Below are positions 1-7,347 of a DNA stretch of 64,000 bases, in pieces. Below the pieces are notes generated by a model, which was given only the letters and a program-made list of their open reading frames with translations, had not been told where the DNA came from and searched no databases. Where the stretch lies: contig JBAYIO010000005.1 of assembly GCA_041665605.1 (NCBI GenBank), positions 1-64,000 of the forward strand, in the 5' to 3' direction. Position numbers and translations under genes: made by a program. Within the stretch, counting starts at the first letter, position 1. Each line of letters opens with the position of its first letter. Origin of the DNA: CAIPAT01 sp041665605 (GTDB lineage Bacteria; Verrucomicrobiota; Lentisphaeria; Victivallales; Victivallaceae).

Positions 1-2
1 GG

Positions 3-95
3 TACGAAAAAGAGGATGTCTCATTCCTTGGGCTCGTACAGTTGGCCAGCGCCATTATTGTTTTTAATCGAATTTGTTCAGTATATCCGGTTTAA
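3..95 (+). pseudogene. C-terminal tail of an IS5/IS4-like transposase (5' cut by window edge)
   Basis: The third forward frame is open from the window edge to a TAA at 93-95 and reads ...EDVSFLGLVQLASAIIVFNRI.... A run of this kind (FLGxxxLAxxxIxxxRI) is typical of the last residues of IS4/IS5-type DDE transposases. Only about 30 residues are visible, so family assignment is tentative and I cannot tell whether the gene is intact outside the window. Confidence 0.4.
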
Positions 96-122
96 ATGAT
101 TTTATTAGTAGATAAGCTCTAA

Positions 123-153
123 GAAAACACCAAAGCTAAAGTTTGACACCGAT
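123..153. repeat. Left arm of a perfect 31-bp inverted repeat
   Basis: This arm matches the reverse complement of 799-829 at all 31 positions; it contains CACCAAAGCTAAAGTTTGAC. The two arms enclose about 645 bp holding a zinc-ribbon mini-gene, the tail of another CDS and a YhcG-type relic. A perfect match of this length is not expected by chance. No clear target-site duplication lies immediately outside the arms. Confidence 0.9.
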
Positions 154-179
154 TTACCGATATTTTCTCAGTGATAACT

Positions 180-350
180 CTACCGTTCAAACCATGAATA
201 TCCACATTTTTTACAGATATAAATCATTCCAACGCTTATGAATAGTAACTGCAGAACTAAAAACAAGCATGATTTTAAAGAAAATTTTACCTTGGTACAA
301 TGACTTCCACACTTAGGACAGTGTGGAATATATAACTTGAAAGATTCCAT
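180..350 (-). CDS. Small zinc-ribbon membrane-associated protein (hypothetical)
   Basis: A 56-residue protein starting MESFKLYIPHCPKCGSHC. It has a CPKC pair near residue 11, a hydrophobic stretch (LFLVLQLLFISVGMIYI) in the middle and a second knuckle CKKCGYSWF at the C-terminus, so it looks like a zinc ribbon split by one membrane segment. The start at 350 is preferred over a longer upstream start because its ATG overlaps the TAA of the preceding frame (TAATG), a translational-coupling arrangement. It lies inside the 31-bp inverted-repeat segment. An immunity or accessory partner of the upstream protein is possible, but nothing in the sequence proves it. Confidence 0.55.
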   Translation of the reverse strand: MESFKLYIPHCPKCGSHCTKVKFSLKSCLFLVLQLLFISVGMIYICKKCGYSWFER

Positions 351-505
351 TACGGTACTCCTGATCCAGGCCACATCTTATCATAAGCCATACCTAATTC
401 TTTTAAAGCAATATCCGTTAAAACAATACTTGCTAAACTTGCTATTGTATATTTTGCAGCACAAGATGCTGCCGATGCACAAATACATGTATCAACATAT
501 CTGAA
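350..505 (-). pseudogene. C-terminal remnant of an unidentified protein, coupled to the zinc-ribbon gene
   Basis: Reading the minus strand, a frame runs from about 505 to a TAA at 350-352 and ends ...DIALKELGMAYDKMWPGSGVP. It has no start codon of its own in good context, and it abuts the YhcG-type relic at about 505-532, so it appears to be the 3' end of a longer gene cut at that junction. The alanine/isoleucine-rich stretch before the end could be a helix hairpin. The family is not recognised. The TAATG overlap with the next gene suggests the two were once co-translated. Confidence 0.4.
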
Positions 506-531
506 CGGGGGCAGCCCCGAATGGCGCTAAG

Positions 532-795
532 TTAAGGGTTGTTTTTAACTTGTTTTGCGTCCATGCCAAGCAACTTCATTTCGCGGCGCATTTCAGCAGC
601 CAGTTCCGCCTCTGACGGCAGTTCAAGCCGGTAGCGGCTGGCGAATATTTTGTCCTGTCCTTTCCCGAGCACATACCGGATTACTGCGTCGTTTTTGTCA
701 GTACAGAGTATCAGCCCCAGTGTGGGGTATCATCCTTTCCCTTTACATTCTCGTCGTAGAAGCCGGCAATTCGCCACACACTGTGTGACTTTTTT
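532..795 (-). pseudogene. YhcG/DUF1016-type PDDEXK nuclease, C-terminal fragment with a frameshift
   Basis: On the minus strand 532-735 encodes YPTLGLILCTDKNDAVIRYV followed by a segment containing KIFASRYRLELPSEAEL and ending at TAA 532-534. GLILCxxKN, a short spacer, IFASRY and a LPSExEL tail are the C-terminal signature of YhcG/DUF1016 nucleases. The upstream part, ...FYDENVKGKDD, is in another frame: one base is missing in the CCCC run near 726-731. Nothing of the rest of the nuclease is present. It is therefore a decayed fragment, lying inside the inverted-repeat segment with its 5' side ending near the right arm. Confidence 0.7.
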
Positions 796-798
796 GAC

Positions 799-829
799 AT
801 CGGTGTCAAACTTTAGCTTTGGTGTTTTC
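799..829. repeat. Right arm of a perfect 31-bp inverted repeat
   Basis: Reverse complement of 123-153 without mismatch. It begins ATCGGTGTCAAACTTTAGCT and lies just beyond the 5' end of the YhcG-type relic, so the pair frames the whole small cassette. Confidence 0.9.
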
Positions 830-1434
830 GTGCAACACTTCATTGGTTTTTAATTCCATCCTCAAAACAACAAACTGGAATATAGCCGGATGGATAATAT
901 TATCAAACACCCAAAGCACAAAATCCGTCAGCCCATGAACTGATTCTTGAAGGCGCTAAGAATAGAATTTTTAAAGTACAGAAGAGTTTGACGCAAAGGC
1001 GCGAAGATGAGAGATTTTTAAAGTTTGGCCTTGCCAAATTTTAAAAATACTGTTTCCCTTTGCGATTTTGCGCCTTTGCGTTAAAATAAGTTCCAGCTTG
1101 CTTACATCGGCAATTCCTTTGCGATTTTGCGCCTTTGCGTTAAAATAGGTTTCATATTTTTCCTAAAAAAAGTTTTAAAAGATGTTGCTTTTGTTTAGTC
1201 TATGATTTATAATATTAAGTGAATCTTGAATTAATTAATGATGGATTGTTATGGATGAGCACCGGAATATCATATTGTCAATAAGCTTGAAATCAGTAAA
1301 CAGTACGTTCGCTCCGGACGGAGTAACCGTACACGATGCGTTGTTTATTGTCGAGTAAGTTTAGTAAATACTTAACATGCGCATCGCGCTTGCGCGATAA
1401 CGCAAAAACTAATAAAAAACAGGAGACAGGTATC
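830..1434. other. 605-bp gene-free stretch with short dispersed repeats
   Basis: No frame here has a convincing start or family match. The stretch contains a 35-bp stem-loop at 1014-1048 (ATTTTTAAA / TTTAAAAAT-type arms around TTTGGCCTTGCCAAA) and the tandem GCGCCTTTGCG repeats listed separately. The last 100 bases, upstream of the TerS-like gene, contain a GC-rich palindrome (GCATCGCGCTTGCGCGAT) near 1380-1400. Confidence 0.6.
983..1147. repeat. Dispersed ACGCAAAGGCGC-type repeats
   Basis: Two identical 32-bp copies lie 59 bp apart at 1057-1088 and 1116-1147; each starts CCTTTGCGATTTTGCGCCTT. An inverted related copy, GACGCAAAGGCGCGAAG, is at about 990-1006. Repeats of this composition occur outside genes in many genomes. 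No function is evident here beyond possible stem-loop formation between the inverted copies. Confidence 0.75.
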
Positions 1435-2223
1435 ATGGCTGAAACAAAGTACGACGAAAGTTTTCCGGAACGCGCAATGGATTTTGCCTCAGAAGGTCTG
1501 ACCGACAGTCAGATCGCTTACAAGCTGGGCGTCTCGCGTTCAACATTCTACAACTATAAACAGCAGCATACAAGATTTGCCGAGGCGATAGACGTCGGGC
1601 GCGACGTCATTGACGGCCGGGTCGAAAACCGCCTGCTGGAACTGGCGCTGGGCAAATACACCATCACCATCCATGTGACCGACCATGAAGGCAGAACCCG
1701 CACCACCGTGAAAGACGCCATTCCCAACCTCAAAGCCATTCAGTACTGGCTGGAGCGCAGCGACAACAGGAAAGGGGTCAAGTCTGCCCCGCTTTGCGGG
1801 TCCCGCGACTGCGGGATAGACAAGCAAGACAAGCTAGACAAGCAAGAAAAGTTGGAAGAGCAGACGGTAATCCAGCTTGCGCCTGCGGCAGAACTCGCCG
1901 GAATCAAGTCTTCTCCGGCGGTAAGCGCCGAACTGGATTTTTCGGAAATCGCCGGTTTGCAGGCATTGTCCGAGTATATGGCCATGTGTCCCGCCGACGC
2001 CGGCGACGGCTTTTCCCAAAAGGAAACTCAGGAATTCGAAGACATGATGCTGGTGACTTTCACCGAAATGGAAAGAAAGAAATACAATGAGAAAGCGGCA
2101 GCCGAAGGCCGCCCGCAGATCCCGTACACTGACGCGGCTCCCCGGACGGTAAAAGGCCAATACGCTCCCGGCATGATCAAAGCCTGGAAAGAAAGAGCGG
2201 AATTTTTTGAAATGGCGGGATGA
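1435..2223 (+). CDS. Phage small-terminase-like (TerS) helix-turn-helix protein
   Basis: A 262-residue soluble protein starting MAETKYDESFPERAMDFASE. An AGGAGA box about 10 bases upstream decides this ATG over a longer upstream frame. Residues about 14-45 form a helix-turn-helix (GLTDSQIAYKLGVSRSTFYN) as in TerS or Phage_terminase_2-type DNA-recognition subunits. It is followed by ENRLLELALGKY, common to such proteins, and an IPNLKAIQYWLER motif. The middle carries a charged insert (DKQDKLDKQEKLEEQ) encoded by a palindromic, repetitive DNA patch near 1786-1860. No large terminase, portal or other phage gene is next to it, so it is an orphan or cargo gene, and a regulatory role is equally possible. 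Confidence 0.6.
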   Translation: MAETKYDESFPERAMDFASEGLTDSQIAYKLGVSRSTFYNYKQQHTRFAEAIDVGRDVIDGRVENRLLELALGKYTITIHVTDHEGRTRTTVKDAIPNLKAIQYWLERSDNRKGVKSAPLCGSRDCGIDKQDKLDKQEKLEEQTVIQLAPAAELAGIKSSPAVSAELDFSEIAGLQALSEYMAMCPADAGDGFSQKETQEFEDMMLVTFTEMERKKYNEKAAAEGRPQIPYTDAAPRTVKGQYAPGMIKAWKERAEFFEMAG

Positions 2224-2312
2224 TTAGCAGCCAGAAGTCAGGAGTCAGGAGTCAGGAGCCAGAATGGGAACAGCCAGAATGGGAACAGCCGGAAATCGGG
2301 AGCCGGGTGGAG

Positions 2313-2393
2313 CTTATGGGGCTTATGGGGCTTATGGGGCTTATGGGGCTTATGGGGCTTATGGGGCTTATGGGGCTTATGGGGCTTATGGGG
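2313..2393. repeat. 9-bp tandem repeat CTTATGGGG x9
   Basis: Nine perfect, consecutive copies of CTTATGGGG. The period of nine keeps any reading frame open, but the translations are monotonous (LMG or AYG), so coding is unlikely. It should be length-variable between strains. Confidence 0.95.
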
Positions 2394-2513
2394 CGGCTGT
2401 CCCAAACGAGGTAGATCGGTGTCCAGAATGGTTTTGGTGTAGTGTGCCGGGCACTATCCCATAACTCCCAGTCTTCTCAGAACTCCCAGACAGGGCTGTC
2501 CAAAATGCGAAAA

Positions 2514-2567
2514 GCGAGAAAAGCGAGAAAAGCGAGAAAAGCGAGAAAAGCGAGAAAAGCGAGAAAA
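2514..2567. repeat. 9-bp tandem repeat GCGAGAAAA x6
   Basis: Six perfect copies of GCGAGAAAA with partial copies on both sides. It lies 120 bp after the other 9-bp array and uses an unrelated unit of the same length. Confidence 0.95.
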
Positions 2568-2721
2568 GCGAATGTATGAAGCTGTCCAAAATGAGGTGGA
2601 GCGGTGTCCGAAATGAGGTGGAGCAGTGTCCAAAATGAGGTGGAACGGTGTCCAAAACGGGGAGAGGCGGCCGGGTATTATTACGCGAAACTGATATTCA
2701 AAATATTTACAGATTGGCCGG

Positions 2722-2750
2722 TTGACAAAATCTAGACCATATGGTATAGA
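2722..2750 (+). promoter_or_regulatory. Strong sigma70-type promoter with an overlapping palindromic operator
   Basis: TTGACA at 2722-2727 and TATAGA at 2745-2750 are separated by exactly 17 bases. Between and over them lies CTAGACCATATGGTATAG (2732-2749), an 18-bp palindrome with one mismatched pair and a perfect ACCATATGGT core. The downstream gene encodes a GntR-HTH regulator, so autoregulation by steric block is the likely reading. The predicted transcript start falls within a few bases of the ATG at 2758. Confidence 0.75.
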
Positions 2751-2757
2751 TATTGAT

Positions 2758-3897
2758 ATGACTAAAATTTACAAGAAACATCAGGCGGTAAAGGAAGACC
2801 TGGCGGAGCTGGTTAAATCGCTGGCTTCCGCCGGCAGATATCTGCTGCCGCCGGAGCGTGAACTTGCCGTATTGCTGGAGGCCAGCCGGATGACTTTGCG
2901 GAAGGCGATGGAAGAAGTGATTGCCGACGGGCTTGTCCGGCGGGAAGGGCGGAAAAATGAAATCGTCAATTCGTCCGGCCTGCTGCGCGACTGCGGCAGA
3001 ATCCTGTTTATCGCCTCCGGTGTTCAAAATGCATTTCACCTCCACGCGCTGGAACGTTTGTGGCTGAATTTCGCGCCGATGGCAAAGATGCGGGGGGCGG
3101 ATATCAGTCTGCTGCTGACAGATTCAACGACCAGCTTCAATCTTATTGAAACACAAACCCGGCAGGCGGATATCGTTCTGATCTCTCCGTTCAAATGTGA
3201 TGTGCCGGATGAACAGGTAATGACATATCTGAAAGAGCTGGAAAAGCGGAAGCCGGTGATTGCCCTTACGGAGCATTATTCCGGAACGGTGAAGAATATT
3301 GTCAGCCTGGACAATTACGCGGCCGGGGAAATGGCGGCGGAAGCGCTGATAAAGGCCGGATACAGCAGAATTTTCATGACGGGATATGATGTAAGAAAAC
3401 GGAACAGGGACAAGTCTTTTGAAAAACGCATCGCCGGATTTTCGGATGTGCTGAAACGGCATGGGCTGCTGAGCAAAAATAGTGTCAGACTGGTTGAGAA
3501 TACTGCCGGCGGTTACGGCATGAAATGCCGGGAAATTCTTAACCGTGCAGTGGAGGCGGGGGATGACGCGGTATTCATCTATTCGGACGAGTCCGTCCCG
3601 ATGATCGTTTCGGATATTTGCGCTTCCGGAGCGGTGCCGGACAAGTTCGGCATTGTCTCGCTGAACGGCTGCGGCGATTCGCTGCGGAACATTCCGCCGG
3701 TTTCGTGCGTCAGCCATGCCACGATGGGAGTGGCCGGGGCGCTGCTGAAGGCGCTGGCTGACTTCAGTTTGAAACGTCTGGAAATGCCGGTCAATATCCT
3801 TGTCAAACCGGAGCTTTACGACAAGGGAACAATAAGGAATCTTTTGAAAGCCGGAAGTCAGAATTCAGAATTCAGGAGTCAGAATGGGAACCGGTAA
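2758..3897 (+). CDS. GntR-HTH / LacI-like ligand-sensing transcriptional regulator
   Basis: A 379-residue regulator. The N-terminus has a GntR-type winged helix: LLPPERELAVLLEASRMTLR, then EEVIADGLVRREGRKNEIV. From about residue 85 it has a periplasmic-binding-protein-like sensor as in LacI/GalR proteins (DIVLISPFK..., SLDNYAAGEMAAEALIKAGY, AVFIYSDESVPMIVSDI). ATG 2758 is chosen because the upstream TTG at 2722 is the -35 box of its promoter; with the -10 at 2745-2750 the mRNA would be nearly leaderless. It precedes the GH78-like gene in the same direction and probably controls it. The last codons lie inside a dispersed repeat, so the C-terminus may have been altered by that insertion. Confidence 0.85.
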   Translation: MTKIYKKHQAVKEDLAELVKSLASAGRYLLPPERELAVLLEASRMTLRKAMEEVIADGLVRREGRKNEIVNSSGLLRDCGRILFIASGVQNAFHLHALERLWLNFAPMAKMRGADISLLLTDSTTSFNLIETQTRQADIVLISPFKCDVPDEQVMTYLKELEKRKPVIALTEHYSGTVKNIVSLDNYAAGEMAAEALIKAGYSRIFMTGYDVRKRNRDKSFEKRIAGFSDVLKRHGLLSKNSVRLVENTAGGYGMKCREILNRAVEAGDDAVFIYSDESVPMIVSDICASGAVPDKFGIVSLNGCGDSLRNIPPVSCVSHATMGVAGALLKALADFSLKRLEMPVNILVKPELYDKGTIRNLLKAGSQNSEFRSQNGNR

Positions 3898-3935
3898 ATC
3901 AGAAGACAGCTCCAGCGGAGCGACATATTAATAAC
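3873..3935. repeat. Dispersed 63-bp repeat, copy 1
   Basis: Begins CAGGAGTCAGAATGGG and ends near CATATTAATAAC. The reverse complement of 16728-16790 matches it closely (CAGGAGTCAGAATG, GGTAAATCAGAAGA and AATATTAATAAC are shared). It covers the stop codon of the GntR-type regulator and the start of the intergenic space before the GH78-like gene. Confidence 0.75.
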
Positions 3936-4047
3936 CAGGACATAGTGGAAAGTATAATGCCTGAAATACCGAATAAATGAAGGCAAATAATAAAGCTGAA
4001 ACAAAGACACTGGATCAAATAAAATCCAATAAAAGGAGAACTTTGAA

Positions 4048-6369
4048 ATGATCAACATGCATCCCGACAGTTCCATGTTTGCCGGCGCGACCTGGATATG
4101 GCCGGTAAATGAGGAAGTCAATTATCTTGACAACCGGACTCAGGCGCGGAAGGAATTCCGGCTTGATCATGTGCCCGCGAAATGCGAAATCCGCATCACG
4201 GCTGATGCGCTTTATATTCTTTATGTCAACGGGCAGTATGTGACGCGCGGACCGGCCAGAGGGTATCACGGCTGCTGGCCGTTTGACCTGGTGGACATTG
4301 CGCCGTTCCTGAAAAGGGGTAAAAACGTGCTGGCGGTCATGGGTTATCAGTACGGCACTTCCACCTTCACCTATTTATATGCCGACGAGGCCGGCATCCT
4401 GCTTGCGGGATCGGCGGATGATGTTTTGCTGAACACCAACCGCACCTGGAAAATCCGCAAAGCGCCGGGTTACACGCGGGGCGTGGCGCGGCTTTCGCTG
4501 CAGCTCGGCTTCCAGGAATTCTATGACGCCTCGGCCGACCCGCTGGACAACTGGAAAGACCTGGAATATGACGACAGCGGCTGGCCGGCCGACAACCACG
4601 TTGCGCGGACTCCCGGCGCGATGCCCTGGCACAGCTTCGAGGAACGGGGCATTCCGCTGTTGACCGGTGATCTGCTGTTTCCGGAAAAAGTCGTCGCCGA
4701 ATCCGCCTGGCAGTGCGGCAGGGATTTCGCCGTGCCGCAGAACCTGGTCAAGCTTTACTGCAACGAAAAATGTGAATGGGTGCCGTTTGACGGCAAAAGC
4801 AGCCCGCAACAACTGGCGTTTGCCGCGTGGGACCCGGATGAAGCCCATGCGCTGCTGCTGGATTTCGGCCGCGAGGTCGTCGGCACGCTGCTGGCGGAGA
4901 CGGAAACCGCTCAGGCCGGCGGCCTGGTTGATCTGCTGGTTTCTGAAAGTTTGAACGGCGTCACCCCGGATATCCTGAATACGGACACGATTCACTGCCG
5001 CCAGGCCTTCGGCAACCGGCTGAAACCGGCTGCCGGGGTCACCCGCCACGAATTCCTGCATATCTGGGGATTCCGCTATCTGGTGGTCGCGGTGCGCGGC
5101 AATCCCGCGGACATTGCCGTGAAAATATCCTTGCGCCAGACCGTCTATCCGCTGAAGATCGCCGGACGCTTCGAATCCTCCGATAAGCGTCTGAACGACA
5201 TCTGGAACATGTGCGTCCGCACCCAGCAGAGCTGCATGCTGGATGCGTATGTCGACTGCCCCTGGCGCGAACAGGCCCAGTGGTGGGGCGACGCCTGCGT
5301 TCAGGCACGGAACACTTTCGCGCTGGCCGCCGATCCCAGGCTGCTGGCCAGAGGCATCAGGCAGCTCGGAACGCAAAAGACTTTCAGCGGTCTGACCTAT
5401 GGCCATGCCCCGACCTGCGCGCATCACTGCATTCTGCCCGACTTCTCGCTGACCTGGATTGTCACGCACTGGCTTTACTACTGGCAGACCGGCGATCTCT
5501 CACTCTTCGTCGAGATGAAGGACCGGATCAATGAGGTGCTGGAATACTTCCGCTGCAACCTCGGCAAAAACGGGCTGCTCACTTATGACGACCGCTACTG
5601 GCTGTTTCTGGACTGGTGCAATGATCTGCATCGCGACGGCGTTCCCGCGGTGCTCAATCTCCAGTATCTGCTGGCGCTGCGCTATGCGCGGCAGATGGCC
5701 GAAATGGCCAAGTTCAAGGAACTGGAAAAGGACTGCCGGTATCGCGCCGACAAGCTGCTTGCGGCAATCAGAACTCATCTGTATGACCGCCATGAAGGCA
5801 TGATTTACGACGGCATTGACAAGGAGGGCAGGGCGGTCAAAGTTCAATCCCCCCACACTGCCGCGCTGGCGGTTATGCTGGATATTTTTCCGGAGAGCCA
5901 TGACAAATTTCTCGACCGGGTCCTGCTGCCGCTGATTAAGAATGCGGAAGTCAGGTCTGCCTATATGCCGTCCTCTTTCTTCATGTACTATATCTTTGAA
6001 GCGCTCAAGCGCAAAGAGGTCAAACAGGAAGTTGTTGACTGCATCCGCCGCTGGTGGGGCAAATGGGTCGATGAAGGCCTCGCGACCGTTCCGGAGAACT
6101 GGAACTGGCAGCAGCAGCGCGGCAACTGGAGCCTCTGCCATGCCTGGACCGCTCATCCGCTGGCGCATTTTCAGGAGATCATTCTCGGAGTCAGACAAAT
6201 AGCGCCCGCGTGGAAAAGTGTTTTGTTCAGGCCGTGCGCCGTCAGAGGCCAGAAAGCCGAAGGTGTCGTTCCCACTCCCTACGGCAATATCAAATGCGGC
6301 TGGGACTGGACCGGCAGCGACCTGATCAAGCACATCGAAGTTCCGGAAGGCACTGACGTCCGGGAATAG
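4048..6369 (+). CDS. Alpha-L-rhamnosidase-like glycoside hydrolase (GH78 type)
   Basis: A 773-residue protein without a signal peptide, so probably intracellular. The N-terminal half has beta-sandwich domains with the GH78-typical FRLDHVPAKCEIRITADALY and YVNGQYVTRGPAR segments. From about residue 370 the alpha/alpha-barrel begins, with DCPWREQAQWWGDA (starting D403), the position of the conserved acidic motif in GH78. A C-terminal sandwich follows after HPLAHFQEIILGVRQIAPAW. It would release terminal rhamnose from glycans or rhamnogalacturonides. The start has AAAGGAGAACTTTGAA before the ATG. It follows the GntR-type regulator by 150 bp and no sugar transporter is adjacent. Confidence 0.85.
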   Translation: MINMHPDSSMFAGATWIWPVNEEVNYLDNRTQARKEFRLDHVPAKCEIRITADALYILYVNGQYVTRGPARGYHGCWPFDLVDIAPFLKRGKNVLAVMGYQYGTSTFTYLYADEAGILLAGSADDVLLNTNRTWKIRKAPGYTRGVARLSLQLGFQEFYDASADPLDNWKDLEYDDSGWPADNHVARTPGAMPWHSFEERGIPLLTGDLLFPEKVVAESAWQCGRDFAVPQNLVKLYCNEKCEWVPFDGKSSPQQLAFAAWDPDEAHALLLDFGREVVGTLLAETETAQAGGLVDLLVSESLNGVTPDILNTDTIHCRQAFGNRLKPAAGVTRHEFLHIWGFRYLVVAVRGNPADIAVKISLRQTVYPLKIAGRFESSDKRLNDIWNMCVRTQQSCMLDAYVDCPWREQAQWWGDACVQARNTFALAADPRLLARGIRQLGTQKTFSGLTYGHAPTCAHHCILPDFSLTWIVTHWLYYWQTGDLSLFVEMKDRINEVLEYFRCNLGKNGLLTYDDRYWLFLDWCNDLHRDGVPAVLNLQYLLALRYARQMAEMAKFKELEKDCRYRADKLLAAIRTHLYDRHEGMIYDGIDKEGRAVKVQSPHTAALAVMLDIFPESHDKFLDRVLLPLIKNAEVRSAYMPSSFFMYYIFEALKRKEVKQEVVDCIRRWWGKWVDEGLATVPENWNWQQQRGNWSLCHAWTAHPLAHFQEIILGVRQIAPAWKSVLFRPCAVRGQKAEGVVPTPYGNIKCGWDWTGSDLIKHIEVPEGTDVRE

Positions 6370-6546
6370 CGGGTTGCAGTCTCTTTAGTGCGGGATTTTG
6401 CGGCAGCGGTAACAATTTAACCGGGACAGTGGAAAAAATGCGGACAGTTAACCAAAACATTAACCGGATGCCGGAATCGGCGACCGGAGTGCTGTGGATT
6501 CAGAAAGACGTTGTGCTCAACGTGGCTCCGAAATATAAGTTCCCGG

Positions 6547-7329
6547 CTATTGCGTCAGTCCGGTCAGACGCTTGAAGTTGCCGGAAAGCACGGCTTCGAG
6601 TTCGGCTTCGGTCAGATGTTCGAAAAACACCGCCTGGAGATTCATGGACGGATTGCATATCGGGAAATCGGAACCGAAAAGTATCTTGTCCATGCCGGCC
6701 GTATCAATGCCGTAACGCAGCATTCCCCACCGGAAAAGACCGGTTCCGGAAAGGTCAAGATAGGCATTGGGATGGGTTTTGATGAATTCAAAACGGGTTC
6801 TCATTTCCTGGCCGTCGCACGGATGGGCAAGCACGAGCTTCAGCTTCGGGAAGTTTTTACAGACGGTTTCCATTTCATCGAATCCGAAGGTGTGGATATT
6901 GACCGGTATGTCAAGCTCCTGAATCAGGTCGTAAATCTTAAACATGCCGTCGCCGAGGTAGGATGAATAGTCCATGAAATAGCCGACAAGTTCGCCGATC
7001 CAGCGGACATTCTCCCGGTGGTAAAGCTCTTCAATCTCGCGGCACGACTCATCCGGGCAGGACGGCAGGATGTGGATACCCGGAATGAAGAAGTCCGGAT
7101 ACCGGTCCCTGAATGCCAGCGCTTCGCGGTTAAGCGCTTTGATCTGGTCGAATGACGGACTGGTCATGCGCTTGATAACCGAGCCGCAGCATTTAGCGAT
7201 GCCGGCGCGTTTCATTTCTTCGACGAAAATATCAGGAGTTTCTGTTCCGGGGAACCAGGCGGTGTTGTTTTCCGTGCTTAAAAACGGGTGGATGTGGCAG
7301 TCAATGATCTCAAATTCCATGATCTCCAT
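6547..7329 (-). CDS. Metal-dependent amidohydrolase (amidohydrolase-2 type TIM barrel)
   Basis: A 260-residue cytosolic TIM-barrel hydrolase. The metal-site residues expected for the family are visible: DCHIH (H12, H14), H146 in NIHTFGF, H169 in LVLAHPCDG and D221 in LFGSDFP. Family members hydrolyse or decarboxylate small cyclic or acid substrates; the actual substrate cannot be read from sequence. AGGAGA lies 8 bases before the first ATG; a second ATG three codons later is a possible alternative. It ends 177 bp from the convergent GH78-like gene and is 18 bp downstream of rodA on the same strand, so it may share the rodA transcript. Confidence 0.8.
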   Translation of the reverse strand: MEIMEFEIIDCHIHPFLSTENNTAWFPGTETPDIFVEEMKRAGIAKCCGSVIKRMTSPSFDQIKALNREALAFRDRYPDFFIPGIHILPSCPDESCREIEELYHRENVRWIGELVGYFMDYSSYLGDGMFKIYDLIQELDIPVNIHTFGFDEMETVCKNFPKLKLVLAHPCDGQEMRTRFEFIKTHPNAYLDLSGTGLFRWGMLRYGIDTAGMDKILFGSDFPICNPSMNLQAVFFEHLTEAELEAVLSGNFKRLTGLTQ

Positions 7330-7347
7330 GATCGTTCTCCTGAATGA

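Larger units (their letters stand above)
2224..2757. other. 534-bp repeat-rich intergenic region
   Basis: No supported gene. The region holds two different 9-bp tandem arrays, several copies of TGTCCAAAATG (near 2498, 2586 and 2628, plus weaker variants) spaced about 20-45 bp apart, and a start segment of GGAGTCAG repeats near 2236-2262 that resembles sequence at 3873-3890. Frames crossing it translate only into low-complexity repeats. Confidence 0.7.

Noticed and set aside
2758..3897. LacI-family assignment for the 2758 regulator
   Set aside because: The sensor half is LacI-like, but the DNA-binding half is GntR type (PPERELAVLLEASRMTLR, no N-terminal LacI helix), so it was named GntR-HTH/LacI-like.
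4375..5469. Long minus-strand open frame inside the GH78-like gene
   Set aside because: It lies entirely within a well-supported gene on the other strand and has no ribosome-binding site or family motif; open antisense frames are a side effect of the codon bias of high-GC genes.
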